Assembly: GCA_035762545.1 (NCBI GenBank)
Contig: DASTOM010000025.1
Coordinates: 1 to 64,000 of the forward strand
Length of the DNA: 64,000 bases
Source: JANQRA01 sp035762545
GTDB taxonomy: Bacteria > Actinomycetota > Acidimicrobiia > Spongiisociales > ZC4RG35
Direction: 5' to 3'
Shown: one piece after another, positions 49,372 to 57,927 of the stretch
Layout: each line of letters starts with the position of its first letter
Position numbering within the stretch: the stretch's first letter is position 1
Position numbers and translations under genes: made by a program
Notes under the pieces: generated by a model
Seen by the model: only the letters and a program-made list of their open reading frames with translations
Databases searched by the model: none
What the model was told of the DNA's origin: nothing

Positions 49372-50364
49372 ATGGCTGCTACTGAGACGCGTAAAGACAA
49401 GACAACTGAGAAGCCGCGTCGGTCGCGTTTGCAGTCGAAACTGACTGACGAGCGGGGTCGACTCACCACTGACCTTGTTTCCCAGTACCTCACCGCTATC
49501 GGTGAATACGACCTGCTCACCGCTGAGCAGGAGGTCGAGCTCGCCCAGAAGATCGAGGCCGGTGAAGAGGCCGCGGAGAAGCTGGAGAACGGTGAGTACA
49601 GCGGCAAGCGTGAGGAGATGGAGCTCAAGCGTCTCGCCCGTCGCGGTGCCCAGGCCAAGGACGATTTCCTCACCGCAAACCTCCGTCTCGTCGTTGCCAA
49701 CGCTCGTCGCTATGCCAACACGTCCGGGATCGACTTCCTCGACCTGATCCAGGAAGGCAACCTCGGTCTGATCCGTGCCGTCGAGAAGTTCGACTGGCGC
49801 AAGGGCTTCAAGTTCTCAACCTATGCCACGTGGTGGATCCGCCAGGCCATCACCCGGGCCATCGCCGACAAGTCGCGGACCGTCCGCATCCCGGTACACC
49901 TTCACGACACGCTCGCCGCCGTCCGCGCCGCCCAGGCGTCGCTGAAGGCCGAGCTTGGCCGTGACCCCCGACCCGATGAGATCGCCGAAGAGGCCGGTGT
50001 CACCGTCGACAAGGTAGAACTAGCCCTCTCGGTGGCCGACACGGTCTCTCTCGAGCAGCCCATCGGCGAGGACGGCGCTCAGCTCGGTGACTTCATCGAG
50101 GATGAGGACGCCGCCGACCCGGTGCAGATGACCGAGGAGATGGACGTCGCCAACTCGCTTCGGCAGTCGATCGATCGTCTCCCCGAGCGCGAGGGCCGGA
50201 TTCTCGCCCTGCGATACGGGTTCTTCGACGGTGTCCCCCGCACTCTCGAAGAGATCGGTGACGAGTTCAACCTCACCCGGGAGCGGATTCGTCAGCTGGA
50301 GAAGCTGGCGCTGTGCCGACTTCGCCATCCATCGTTCGGGATTCGGGAAGCCGATCTCGTCTGA
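49372..50364 (+). CDS. Sigma-70 family factor, group 1/2
   Basis: 330 residues. Region 1.2 DLVSQYLTAIGEYDLLTAEQE, region 2 IDFLDLIQEGNLGLIRAVEKF and FSTYATWWIRQAITRAI, region 3 PDEIAEEAG, region 4 TLEEIGDEFNLTRERIRQLE. It lacks a long region 1.1 but is otherwise like primary and HrdB-type factors; whether it is the essential factor or a close alternative cannot be decided. GGAGG lies 14 bases before the chosen ATG, a longish distance. A strong terminator follows. Confidence 0.92.
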   Translation: MAATETRKDKTTEKPRRSRLQSKLTDERGRLTTDLVSQYLTAIGEYDLLTAEQEVELAQKIEAGEEAAEKLENGEYSGKREEMELKRLARRGAQAKDDFLTANLRLVVANARRYANTSGIDFLDLIQEGNLGLIRAVEKFDWRKGFKFSTYATWWIRQAITRAIADKSRTVRIPVHLHDTLAAVRAAQASLKAELGRDPRPDEIAEEAGVTVDKVELALSVADTVSLEQPIGEDGAQLGDFIEDEDAADPVQMTEEMDVANSLRQSIDRLPEREGRILALRYGFFDGVPRTLEEIGDEFNLTRERIRQLEKLALCRLRHPSFGIREADLV

Positions 50365-50385
50365 GGTCCCACCCCTCCAAGGTGC

Positions 50386-50418
50386 AAAGAGACCCGCCGG
50401 TCAACGGCGGGTCTCTTT
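50386..50418 (+). terminator. Terminator after the sigma factor gene
   Basis: AAAGAGACCCGCCG (50386-50399), loop GTCAA, CGGCGGGTCTCTTT (50405-50418): 14 perfect base pairs ending in a short T run, 22 bases after the stop. Confidence 0.88.
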
Positions 50419-50437
50419 GTTGTTAGCGTGATCCGCG

Positions 50438-50812
50438 ATGCAGCTTGGCGACCTTGTCGGTGACGGACCGTACGTATGTGGCCCTGACACGACGCTCCTC
50501 GAAGCGGCCCGTGCGATGGAGGGCTCGGACCTGGGGTCGCTGGCGGTCGTCGAGGGGATGACGCTGCTCGGTCTGGTCACCGAGCGTGACATCCGTCGTG
50601 CCGTCGCCGACGGGACCGACCTCGACGCGTCGGTCTCCAACTTCATGAGTGGCGACCCGGACACGTTCGACCCCGACCTCGACGTGTGGGACGCCGCGGC
50701 CTGGATCGTCGAGTCCGGCTACCGCCACCTCCCGGTCGTTGGCGACGACGGCGAGCTTCTCGGCGTGGTCTCCATCCGCGACCTCCTCAAGGCCCTGGTC
50801 GACACAGTCTGA
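50438..50812 (+). CDS. Two-CBS-domain protein
   Basis: 124 residues forming one Bateman module. The first CBS ends in LLGLVTERDIRRAVADG and the second in LLGVVSIRDLLKALVD; the G-V-V/T-x-R-D motif binds adenosyl ligands. No catalytic domain is attached. It would act as a sensor of AMP, ATP or SAM-like ligands through protein contacts. It starts just after the sigma factor terminator. Confidence 0.88.
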   Translation: MQLGDLVGDGPYVCGPDTTLLEAARAMEGSDLGSLAVVEGMTLLGLVTERDIRRAVADGTDLDASVSNFMSGDPDTFDPDLDVWDAAAWIVESGYRHLPVVGDDGELLGVVSIRDLLKALVDTV

Positions 50813-50840
50813 CGGGGAACTCCGAACCCCGGGTACGTCG

Positions 50841-50926
50841 GCCCATATACGGGCGAAATCCGCTCATCTACGGAATGCTCCGCCGATAGCGCGACGAACC
50901 TGAGCGGAAATGACCCGTATCCGGGC
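50841..50926. repeat. Inverted pair of the TGAGCGGATTT dispersed repeat
   Basis: Reverse copy GCCCATATACGGGCGAAATC (50841-50860, continuing CGCTCA to 50866) and forward copy CGAACCTGAGCGGAAATGAC (50895-50914, continuing to 50926). They fold on each other with TGAGCGGA and CCCGTAT paired. AACCCCGGG flanks the pair on both sides. It lies between the convergent CBS and HerA-like genes and may end both transcripts. Confidence 0.65.
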
Positions 50927-50952
50927 TGTGCAACCCCGGGTTGCTGGATCGA

Positions 50953-53355
50953 TCAACCCACGGGTACCCAGACCAGTTTGAGGTCGACGACGCGAACGTC
51001 GGTCTTCTCCAGTGGGACGGCGACCGTGTCGATCTGGTGTGCCAGGCCCTGGTGTTTGGCGGTGATCGCCACCAGCTCGTCGGCCAGCTCCGTCTCCATG
51101 TCTTCCAGCTCCGCCACCTTCGCTTGATACTTGGCGGCCTCCGAGTCGGCGCGCGCCTGCGCCTTGGCGGTCGCGGTCCTCCGGCTTGCCGCCTTGCTCA
51201 GAGCCGTCGACCCCGACTTGCCTCCGAGGAAAGCCCCCAGCAGGTCACCGGCGGTCCCGAGCATCGTCTCCTGGCTCTTGGCTGCCGCCACGGCATCCGC
51301 CTCTGTCCAGCGGGCCTGCGCCGTGCTGATCTGCTCCTGGAGACGGTCGATCCTGGCCTTGTAGCGATCGCGCAGCTTGGCGACTTCTGCGTCTGCGGTC
51401 CCTTCAGCCACGGAGACGCACCGGGCCCGGAACTCCTCCTCCGACTCGCCGACCCGGGAGTAGACCTTCAATGCCTCGTTTCTCCAGATCTCGAGGGGGC
51501 GATTGGCGACTAGATGGTTCTGGAGGTCGGTCCCCACACCGGACCAGAACGTCTTGGTGTCGATATTGATCGCGGTAAGTCGGAAGCTGGCGCCGACCGG
51601 AGGATCGGAGGCGAAGTCCCGCTCGTCGTGATCGACGGTGATGACGTCGGTCGCATCGACCACGCCGTCCAGTGGGAAGATCACGGCCTCATAAGTCTCG
51701 GAGTGGTTGACCTCGGCCTTGGTCTCGTCATACAACAGTTGGACGGTTGCCGCCGCGGCCGGGGCCAGGACCGTCCCCGTCGGGTCGGCGCCGACTGCAC
51801 CGGCCCAGGTCGCGGCCGGGTCGAGGAACGCCACCGTGATCCCCTCGGCGACCGGCGGGGCGACCGGGACGGCGACGTCGTCCGTGGCGGGTGGTGCCGT
51901 TTCGACCGATGTCTCGGTGGCTGGGGCGGCCGACGATGGAGTCGTCTGAGCCGGTTCACCTGCCACTTCCACAGGGGCGGATGGGCGAGCGTCCGCCATG
52001 AGCCTCGTCACCTGGTCCCGGGTCAACGGGCCGGCGAGATATGACATCGCCCACCTGGTCCCGAAAAGCTGCGGCCCCGACGACTTGGTCGAGTGCAGGA
52101 CGAACTGACGCTTATCGAGCTCGGAGATCTGCTTGTCGATCAGGTCGATGTCGATGCCCCCGGAGGCGGAGGCGAGACCCTCGAGGATCCGCTTCTTGTC
52201 GTTCTCGGTCTGAAGGCGACCCACCATCCATGTCCCTGCATTCGACATCGCCTTGTAGTCGAGGTCCACCGGGTTCTGGGTGGAGAGGACCATGCCGACA
52301 CCGTGTGCCCGGGCCTGCTTGAGGATGGTGAGGATCGGTGTCTTCGATGGCGGCTCCTTGGTGGGAGGGGCGAACCCGAACATCTCGTCCATGTATATGA
52401 GGGCTCGAAGCTCGGAGGTGCCCGGCTGCGATCGAATCCAGGTCACGGTCTTCCCCAGCAGCAGTGTCACCAGGAACTGGCGCTCCTCGTCGGACAGGTG
52501 GGACAGATAGACGACGGCCGCCTTTGGGCGGTCGCCACCGATCATCTCCTCGATGTCGAGAGGAGCGCCTTCCATCCAGGTTGCGAAGGACGGGGAGGCG
52601 AGCAACCCATTGAGCTTGAGGGCGAGCTGCATCCGGTCCTTCTCGGGGAAGAAGGTGTCGATGTCGAAGACTCCCATCTTCCGAAACGGGGGCTTGGGGA
52701 TCTGGCCGACGAGGGTGGCCAGGTCGAGGTCCTTCCCGTCCTTCCAGAAGTGCTCGATGATCGTTGCAAGCAGGATGTGCTCCTGTCCTGACACCGGGTC
52801 GGACGCGATCCTCGCGAGGACGAGGAGGGAGGACACGAAGGCGCCGATCTCGTCACGTGCCACTTCACTCTCGGTGGCCCAATCGATGGCAGGCGCCTTC
52901 ATCGAGCCCAGCACATTCAGGCCCACGCCGGCGCCGGACCCGGGCGTGTAGATGGTGACGTCGGCCTCGTCGTGGAGCCGCTGGATTCGGGTGCTGTCGA
53001 TGCCGTGACTTTCGAGGCCCCCCTTCCACATCTCCGCGATGGCGGTCGCCATGTCCGCCACCGACTTGCCTTCCTTCTTGGCGGTGGCTTCGTCTATCCA
53101 GGGCTCGAAATCTGCGGGTGACAGTGAAGGGAAGGTGAGGGCGAGGTTGCCCATGTCCCCCTTCGGATCGATCACCAGACACGAGATCCCATTGAGGAGA
53201 CACTCCTCGATCAGGTCGATTCCGAGACCGGTCTTGCCCGAGCCGGTCATGCCCACGATCACGCCATGGGTGGTCAGGTTGTCTGCTTCGTAGATGACAG
53301 ACTCGTCTGATGTGGTGTCACGCCCGAGGTAGAGGTGTCCTTTGGGGAGGTCCAT
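50953..53355 (-). CDS. HerA/FtsK-like P-loop ATPase (DUF853/DUF87 type)
   Basis: 800 residues from ATG 53355; the open frame continues upstream antisense to the next gene. Walker A GMTGSGKTGLG (about 36-46), Walker B ALIYMDEMFGF. QARAHGVGMVLSTQNPVDLD is the HerA-type sensor/Q region. A Pro/Ala/Thr-rich linker (about 540-600) and a C-terminal coiled coil (about 690-780, rich in Ala, Glu and Lys) follow. Related proteins are hexameric DNA translocases, but no nuclease partner (NurA, Sir2) is adjacent, so the role is open. Divergent from the MerB-like gene. Confidence 0.82.
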   Translation of the reverse strand: MDLPKGHLYLGRDTTSDESVIYEADNLTTHGVIVGMTGSGKTGLGIDLIEECLLNGISCLVIDPKGDMGNLALTFPSLSPADFEPWIDEATAKKEGKSVADMATAIAEMWKGGLESHGIDSTRIQRLHDEADVTIYTPGSGAGVGLNVLGSMKAPAIDWATESEVARDEIGAFVSSLLVLARIASDPVSGQEHILLATIIEHFWKDGKDLDLATLVGQIPKPPFRKMGVFDIDTFFPEKDRMQLALKLNGLLASPSFATWMEGAPLDIEEMIGGDRPKAAVVYLSHLSDEERQFLVTLLLGKTVTWIRSQPGTSELRALIYMDEMFGFAPPTKEPPSKTPILTILKQARAHGVGMVLSTQNPVDLDYKAMSNAGTWMVGRLQTENDKKRILEGLASASGGIDIDLIDKQISELDKRQFVLHSTKSSGPQLFGTRWAMSYLAGPLTRDQVTRLMADARPSAPVEVAGEPAQTTPSSAAPATETSVETAPPATDDVAVPVAPPVAEGITVAFLDPAATWAGAVGADPTGTVLAPAAAATVQLLYDETKAEVNHSETYEAVIFPLDGVVDATDVITVDHDERDFASDPPVGASFRLTAINIDTKTFWSGVGTDLQNHLVANRPLEIWRNEALKVYSRVGESEEEFRARCVSVAEGTADAEVAKLRDRYKARIDRLQEQISTAQARWTEADAVAAAKSQETMLGTAGDLLGAFLGGKSGSTALSKAASRRTATAKAQARADSEAAKYQAKVAELEDMETELADELVAITAKHQGLAHQIDTVAVPLEKTDVRVVDLKLVWVPVG

Positions 53356-53382
53356 GGCGACCGAAGGTACTCGGCTATATCT

Positions 53383-53997
53383 ATGCCGGTGAATTCGACA
53401 GATCGGGTGGTGCGAGCACGCGTTTACGAGAGGTTCGTGGCGGGCTCGCGCGTCGTCGACCCTTCGTCCCTCGGCCTCGATCGCGAGGAGACTGAGGACT
53501 CGCTCGACCGTTTGGCGGCCGAACACCGTCTCGTCCTCGACGACGAGCGGAGGGTCGTGATGGCCCATCCATTCTCGGGTGTCGACACCGGCCACACAGC
53601 GACGATCGGCGACCGGACCTACTGGGCGAATTGCGCCTGGGACGCCCTCGCCCTCCTCGCCCTCCTCGGTGATGGTGTCGCCAGGTGCCCCAACGGCATC
53701 GAGTGGTATGTCGAGGACGGGGTCGTGTCACCCGCGGGGTTCATCCACCTGCTCGTGCCGGCGCGTCATTTCTGGGACGACGTCGTCTTCACTTGACGCA
53801 ACATAAGAGGCTTCCGGTCGGAGGCCGACATCGAGATCGATCACGGCGTGGTGGTCCCAGTGCAGACGATGTACGAGTTGTCCAAGGACTGGTATCGGAC
53901 CCGGATGGACGTGGACTGGGAGCCGCCCACACCGCAACAAGCCGAGGAGACACTGGCGCGTCACGGGCTCACCGGTGACTTCTGGCGGCTGACGTAG
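53383..53997 (+). CDS. MerB-like organomercurial lyase family protein, probable selenoprotein (UGA at 53794-53796)
   Basis: 204 residues if the in-frame TGA at codon 138 is read as selenocysteine; 137 if it stops. TYWANCAWDALALLALL gives C84 and D87, matching the C96-x-x-D99 pair of MerB (YAWCALD). The segment HFWDDVVFT-U-RNIRGFRSEAD lies where MerB has FCCHVHFFAS with its second active-site Cys. After the TGA the same frame runs 66 codons to TAG, with a coherent ending (YELSKDWYRTRMDVDW, LARHGLTGDFWRL) typical of compact alkylmercury-lyase-like proteins. A SECIS-like hairpin follows. An ATG at 53383 or leaderless GTG at 53389 may start it. A pseudogene with one nonsense mutation is the main alternative. 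Confidence 0.75.
53809..53826 (+). promoter_or_regulatory. Candidate bacterial SECIS hairpin
   Basis: GGCTTCC (53809-53815), loop GGTC, GGAGGCC (53820-53826): seven pairs including one G-U. The loop begins 19 nt after the UGA. E. coli fdhF also presents GGUC in its SECIS loop about 18 nt after the UGA. Position, stem and loop fit the SelB-binding rule of a G in the first loop bases. Confidence 0.7.
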
Positions 53998-54119
53998 GGA
54001 AGGGGCCAAAACCCGCTAATTGCCTTGCGATGATTTTTGGAGTCGTCGTACCATCCGCCGTGATTCGCCGGTTCGGGGCTTGACCTGAACCAACCTTGAA
54101 GTTCTACCTTGGTGCTGCT

Positions 54120-55907
54120 GTGTCCGAACCTGTCATGACTCCGAAGTCGGTCCTGCGCGACGGTGTGAAGCTGATCGGGCGCTTCGTGCGCATGCATCCG
54201 TTGGCTTTCGCGATCGCCGTGACCGGCGCCGCCGCCTATGCCGGGGCGATAATCGTCTCGTCGTGGGTCATCGGATGGACCACCGACAACGTGATCATCC
54301 CGATCCTCGACGAGGGGGAGGAACCCGATCTCCTGTGGATCGCTGGCCTGGCCATCTTCGCAGTCGCCCTCTTCAAGGCAGTCGGAATCGTCGTCCGTCG
54401 CACCGCTGCCGCATACCTCACCGGCGCCACCCGCCGCGACATCCGCAACGAGCTCCTCGCCCACCAACTCACCCTCAAGATGTCGTGGTTCAACCGGCAG
54501 GCGATCGGGGATCTCCTCGCAGTCGCCGACTCGGACACCGACCAGGGGACCGGGGTGCTCGGTCCGCTCCCGTACGCCACCGGGGTTTCCTTGCTGCTCG
54601 TGGGCACGGTCGCTCTCATCACCTCCATCGACCCCTGGCTCGGACTGGGCGCGGTGATTGGCCTGATAGTCGTGATCGTCATCGACGTCCGCGGCAGTTG
54701 GGTGACATTCAGCATGTGGGAGGCGGTGCAGAAGCGGAGGGGCCGGGTCGCTTCGATCGCGCACGAGAGCTTCGACGGTGCCCTCACGGTCAAAGCATTG
54801 GGACGTGAGAACCACGTGGCCGCCAAGTTCGGCGTCGCCAGCGACGAGCTGCGTGATCGGATCATCGACGTCCAGTCCACCTGGACCAAGTACCAGGTGA
54901 TCATCCGCGCTCTGCCCCAGATGCTGATCATCGTCCTGCTGGTGGTCGGGGCGTCCCGGGTGGCAGACGGTGCCGTGACGACCGGCGACGTGGTGACCGT
55001 CGCATATCTCTTGACCCTGCTCGCCTTCCCGATCCAGCTGATCGGCTTCGTGCTCTGGGATCTCGCCGGCAGCCTGGCTGGGTGGCGTCGTGTCCAGGAG
55101 GTGCTCGATGCTGACGAAAGCGTCGCATTTGGTGACACCGCAGCCATCGAGAGCGTCTCAGCCGCGCCTGTGGTGGGCAGTGAGGTCGGTTTCGCATACG
55201 ACGACGAGGCCGTGTTGCGCGATTTGAATCTCGAGCTCCGTGCCGGGACCACGCTGGCAGTCGTCGGTCCCACCGCGTCGGGCAAGTCGACTCTCGGCCT
55301 GCTTCTCGCCCGGCTATGGGACCCCGACTCGGGCAGCATCAGCATCGAGGGCCGAGACCTGCGCCTCTTCGCCCGATCCGAGCTTCCCAAAGAGGTCGCT
55401 TATGTCTCGCAGAACGCGTTCCTCTTCGACGCGACCGTGCGGGAGAACATCACCCTCGATGGCAGCTTCACCGAGGATGAGGTCAGCCGCGCTCTTCGGC
55501 TCGCCGGTGCTGCCGACTTCGTCAACGCCTTGCCCCACGGTCTCGACACGGAACTTGGCGAGAGGGGCACCAGCCTGTCCGGTGGGCAGCGTCAGCGTCT
55601 CGCCCTCGCTCGTGCCCTGATCCGGCGTCCTCGGCTGATGATCCTCGATGATGCCACATCGGCCGTTGACCCCTCCGTCGAAGCCGACATCCTCCGTGCC
55701 CTGAAGAGTGCGGAACTGCCTTCGACCATCGTGGTGGTGGCCTATCGGCCGTCGTCGATTCGACTGGCCGACGAGGTCGTCTACGTGGATCAGAAGCGGA
55801 TCATGGCCCACGGCACTCATGACGAGCTGGTCGAGCGCGAGCCCGGTTATGCCCGTCTGGTTCGGGCGTACGAAGAGGAGGCGAAACGTCTCCGGGAGGC
55901 CTCATGA
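54120..55907 (+). CDS. ABC exporter half-transporter, degenerate-site subunit
   Basis: 595 residues from GTG 54120; TTG 54096 and ATG 54135 are alternatives. Six membrane helices (about 1-310), then the nucleotide-binding domain: Walker A GPTASGKST, signature LSGGQRQRLALARAL, Walker B LMILDDATSAVD. The catalytic Glu is Asp here, and the H-loop His is Tyr (VVAYRPSSI). This is the pattern of the non-hydrolysing side of heterodimeric exporters such as BmrC and TM287. The partner is the next gene, four-base overlap. Substrate unknown: lipid, peptide or drug. Confidence 0.88.
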   Translation: MSEPVMTPKSVLRDGVKLIGRFVRMHPLAFAIAVTGAAAYAGAIIVSSWVIGWTTDNVIIPILDEGEEPDLLWIAGLAIFAVALFKAVGIVVRRTAAAYLTGATRRDIRNELLAHQLTLKMSWFNRQAIGDLLAVADSDTDQGTGVLGPLPYATGVSLLLVGTVALITSIDPWLGLGAVIGLIVVIVIDVRGSWVTFSMWEAVQKRRGRVASIAHESFDGALTVKALGRENHVAAKFGVASDELRDRIIDVQSTWTKYQVIIRALPQMLIIVLLVVGASRVADGAVTTGDVVTVAYLLTLLAFPIQLIGFVLWDLAGSLAGWRRVQEVLDADESVAFGDTAAIESVSAAPVVGSEVGFAYDDEAVLRDLNLELRAGTTLAVVGPTASGKSTLGLLLARLWDPDSGSISIEGRDLRLFARSELPKEVAYVSQNAFLFDATVRENITLDGSFTEDEVSRALRLAGAADFVNALPHGLDTELGERGTSLSGGQRQRLALARALIRRPRLMILDDATSAVDPSVEADILRALKSAELPSTIVVVAYRPSSIRLADEVVYVDQKRIMAHGTHDELVEREPGYARLVRAYEEEAKRLREAS

Positions 55908-57667
55908 CCGATCAGCACACGACCGGATCGATCATCAAGCGTGCCTTTCTCGAGGCGCCGTCCCTGCGTGAGGGTCTCACCCTCACCCTGATCCTCGCCA
56001 TGCTGGGCCAGATGGTCACGGTGGTCACACCGATCCTGCTCCAGCAGATCCTCGACAACGAGATCGACAGTTCGGCCGGAGTCGACATGGAGTCCGTCGT
56101 CCAGATGTCGGTATTCGCCATGGCCGCTCTGGTCATCGGGGTCGTCGTGGGACGGATCTCGCTGCTCCGTCTGGTCAACTCGTCGTCGACGGGGCTCTCC
56201 GATCTCCGGATCAAGACCTTCGGCCACATCATGAACCAATCGGTGCTGCATGTTCAGTCGGAACGCCGCGGCAACCTGCTCTCCCGGGTCACCTCAGACA
56301 TCACCACACTCCAGGAGTTCATGGAGTGGGGCGGCGTGGGAATGATCATCGCTTCCAGCCAGGTTCTGCTGGCGACCGCCGTGATGGTCTTCTACGAGTG
56401 GCGTCTCGCCCTGATCGCGATCGTGGGGGTCCTCATCTATCTGTTCATGATGAGGTGGTTCCAGAAGATCCTGGCGCGAAACTATGACGCCGTTCGCACC
56501 GAGGTCGGGGCCTCGCTGGGCGTTCTCAGCGAATCGATCACCGCCATCCCCATCGTCCGCGCCTACGGGACCGAGGAGAGCACCAAGGCAAAGGTCGCCG
56601 TAGCCTTGGAGCAGCGCTTCCGGGTTGAGTTCAAGACGGCCCGATTCGGGAACATCCTCTTCTCCACCGCTGAGATCTTCGCCGGACTGCTCACCGCCAT
56701 CCTCGTTGTCGCGGGAGTCCTATTCGGCCTTCAACTCGGAACCTCGGCAGGCGTCCTCATAGCCTTCCTCTTCCTGACCAACCTCTTGATCGAACCGCTG
56801 CAGATCCTCGTCGAGACTCTCGAGTTCGCCCAGTCGGCCGCGTCCGGGCTGCGCCGCGTTGTCGACGTGCTCGACGGCGAAGTGGACATCGTCGATGCGC
56901 GCGACGCCCAGAGCCTCCGACCGGGTGGCCTGAGCGCCAGCTTCGAGCACGTCCACTACACCTATCCGACCGGCGAGGAGGTGTTGACCGACATCACCGT
57001 CGACATCGCCGTCGGCTCGAGGGTGGCGGTGGTCGGCGAGACCGGGTCGGGCAAGACCACTTTCGCCAAACTGCTGGTGAGGCTCATGGACCCATCGAGT
57101 GGGACGGTGCGCATCGGCGGTGTACCCGCCAAGAAGGTCAAGCTCGCCGAGTTGCGTGACCGGGTTGCGTTCGTTCCACAGGAGGGCTTCCTCTTCGACG
57201 ACACGGTGGCCAACAACGTCCGATATGGGCGGCTCGACGCCAGTGACGCCGAGGTGTGGAGCGCCTTCCACGAGTTGGGCCTCGGTGAGTGGGTTCAAGG
57301 CCTCCCCGAGGGCTTGCAGACTCAGGCGGGGGAGCGCGGTGGCAACCTGAGTGCCGGGGAGCGACAGCTCGTCGCCCTGGTCCGCGCCTGGATCGGCACA
57401 CCGGATCTCCTGGTCCTCGACGAGGCGACCTCAGCGGTCGACCCGGCTCTGGACGTCGCCCTCCGCCATGCGATCCACAAGCTGACCGAGGGCCGAACCT
57501 CGGTGACGATCGCCCACCGTCTCTCCACCGCGGAGGGAGCCGACGAGGTGCTCGTCTTCGACAAGGGTCACCTCGTCGAGCGTGGGCATCACCGCGACCT
57601 CGTGGTGTGTGATGGCGTCTACGGAGCCCTCTATGCCGACTGGGCGGCGGGCACCAAGAGCGTCTAG
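55904..57667 (+). CDS. ABC exporter half-transporter, consensus Walker-B subunit
   Basis: 587 residues. Membrane domain about 1-330. Walker A GETGSGKTT, Walker B LLVLDEATSAVD with the catalytic Glu, H-loop IAHRLST intact. Its signature is NLSAGERQLVAL rather than LSGGQ, which is expected because this signature faces the degenerate site of the partner. Together the two form a heterodimeric type IV exporter with one active ATP site. Followed by a terminator with a T run. Confidence 0.9.
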   Translation: MTDQHTTGSIIKRAFLEAPSLREGLTLTLILAMLGQMVTVVTPILLQQILDNEIDSSAGVDMESVVQMSVFAMAALVIGVVVGRISLLRLVNSSSTGLSDLRIKTFGHIMNQSVLHVQSERRGNLLSRVTSDITTLQEFMEWGGVGMIIASSQVLLATAVMVFYEWRLALIAIVGVLIYLFMMRWFQKILARNYDAVRTEVGASLGVLSESITAIPIVRAYGTEESTKAKVAVALEQRFRVEFKTARFGNILFSTAEIFAGLLTAILVVAGVLFGLQLGTSAGVLIAFLFLTNLLIEPLQILVETLEFAQSAASGLRRVVDVLDGEVDIVDARDAQSLRPGGLSASFEHVHYTYPTGEEVLTDITVDIAVGSRVAVVGETGSGKTTFAKLLVRLMDPSSGTVRIGGVPAKKVKLAELRDRVAFVPQEGFLFDDTVANNVRYGRLDASDAEVWSAFHELGLGEWVQGLPEGLQTQAGERGGNLSAGERQLVALVRAWIGTPDLLVLDEATSAVDPALDVALRHAIHKLTEGRTSVTIAHRLSTAEGADEVLVFDKGHLVERGHHRDLVVCDGVYGALYADWAAGTKSV

Positions 57668-57705
57668 ATCTGGGTCCTGTGTCCTAGGTCTGGCAGCGGG
57701 GGTCT

Positions 57706-57734
57706 CCCGGTCCATGGGCCATCCGGGCTTTTTT
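57706..57734 (+). terminator. Rho-independent terminator after the ABC exporter
   Basis: CCCGG (57706-57710) and CCGGG (57723-57727) close a loop containing the palindrome CCATGG, followed by CTTTTTT (57728-57734), the clearest T run in the window. Confidence 0.8.
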
Positions 57735-57748
57735 GTCGATGAGTCGCC

Positions 57749-57889
57749 ATGCAGATCTTCAGAAGGATCGAAGACGAAGAGCGCGTGGTCGGCCTGGTCG
57801 AGTACGCGCTGATCACGGCCCTGATCGCGCTCATGTCTTTCTCGGCCGTGACGCTTCTCGGTGATGAGACGTCAGGCATGTTCTACTAA
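57749..57889 (+). CDS. Orphan Flp-type pilin
   Basis: 46 residues. MQIFRRIEDEERVVG is a short charged leader ending in Gly, followed by LVEYALITALIALMSFSAVT. The G-LVEYALI form with Glu-Tyr is common in actinobacterial Flp pilins, and here Glu lies at +3. The tail ends LGDETSGMFY. No Tad gene is adjacent; the main operon is 42 kb away and has its own pilin at 14126. It starts 15 bases after the ABC terminator, so it has its own promoter or depends on read-through. Confidence 0.75.
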   Translation: MQIFRRIEDEERVVGLVEYALITALIALMSFSAVTLLGDETSGMFY

Positions 57890-57927
57890 GTCTCGGCAGC
57901 CCTCGACGACAGTCGCGGCCCTCCGCC

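Noticed and set aside
50841..50926. CRISPR repeat
   Set aside because: Only two inverted copies with no regular spacing or spacers; better explained as a dispersed palindromic element.
53383..53796. The MerB-like gene as a simple 137-residue protein ending at TGA
   Set aside because: The same frame continues with family-like residues to a second stop, and a SECIS-like hairpin follows. Kept as the alternative (pseudogene or truncated protein) but not preferred.
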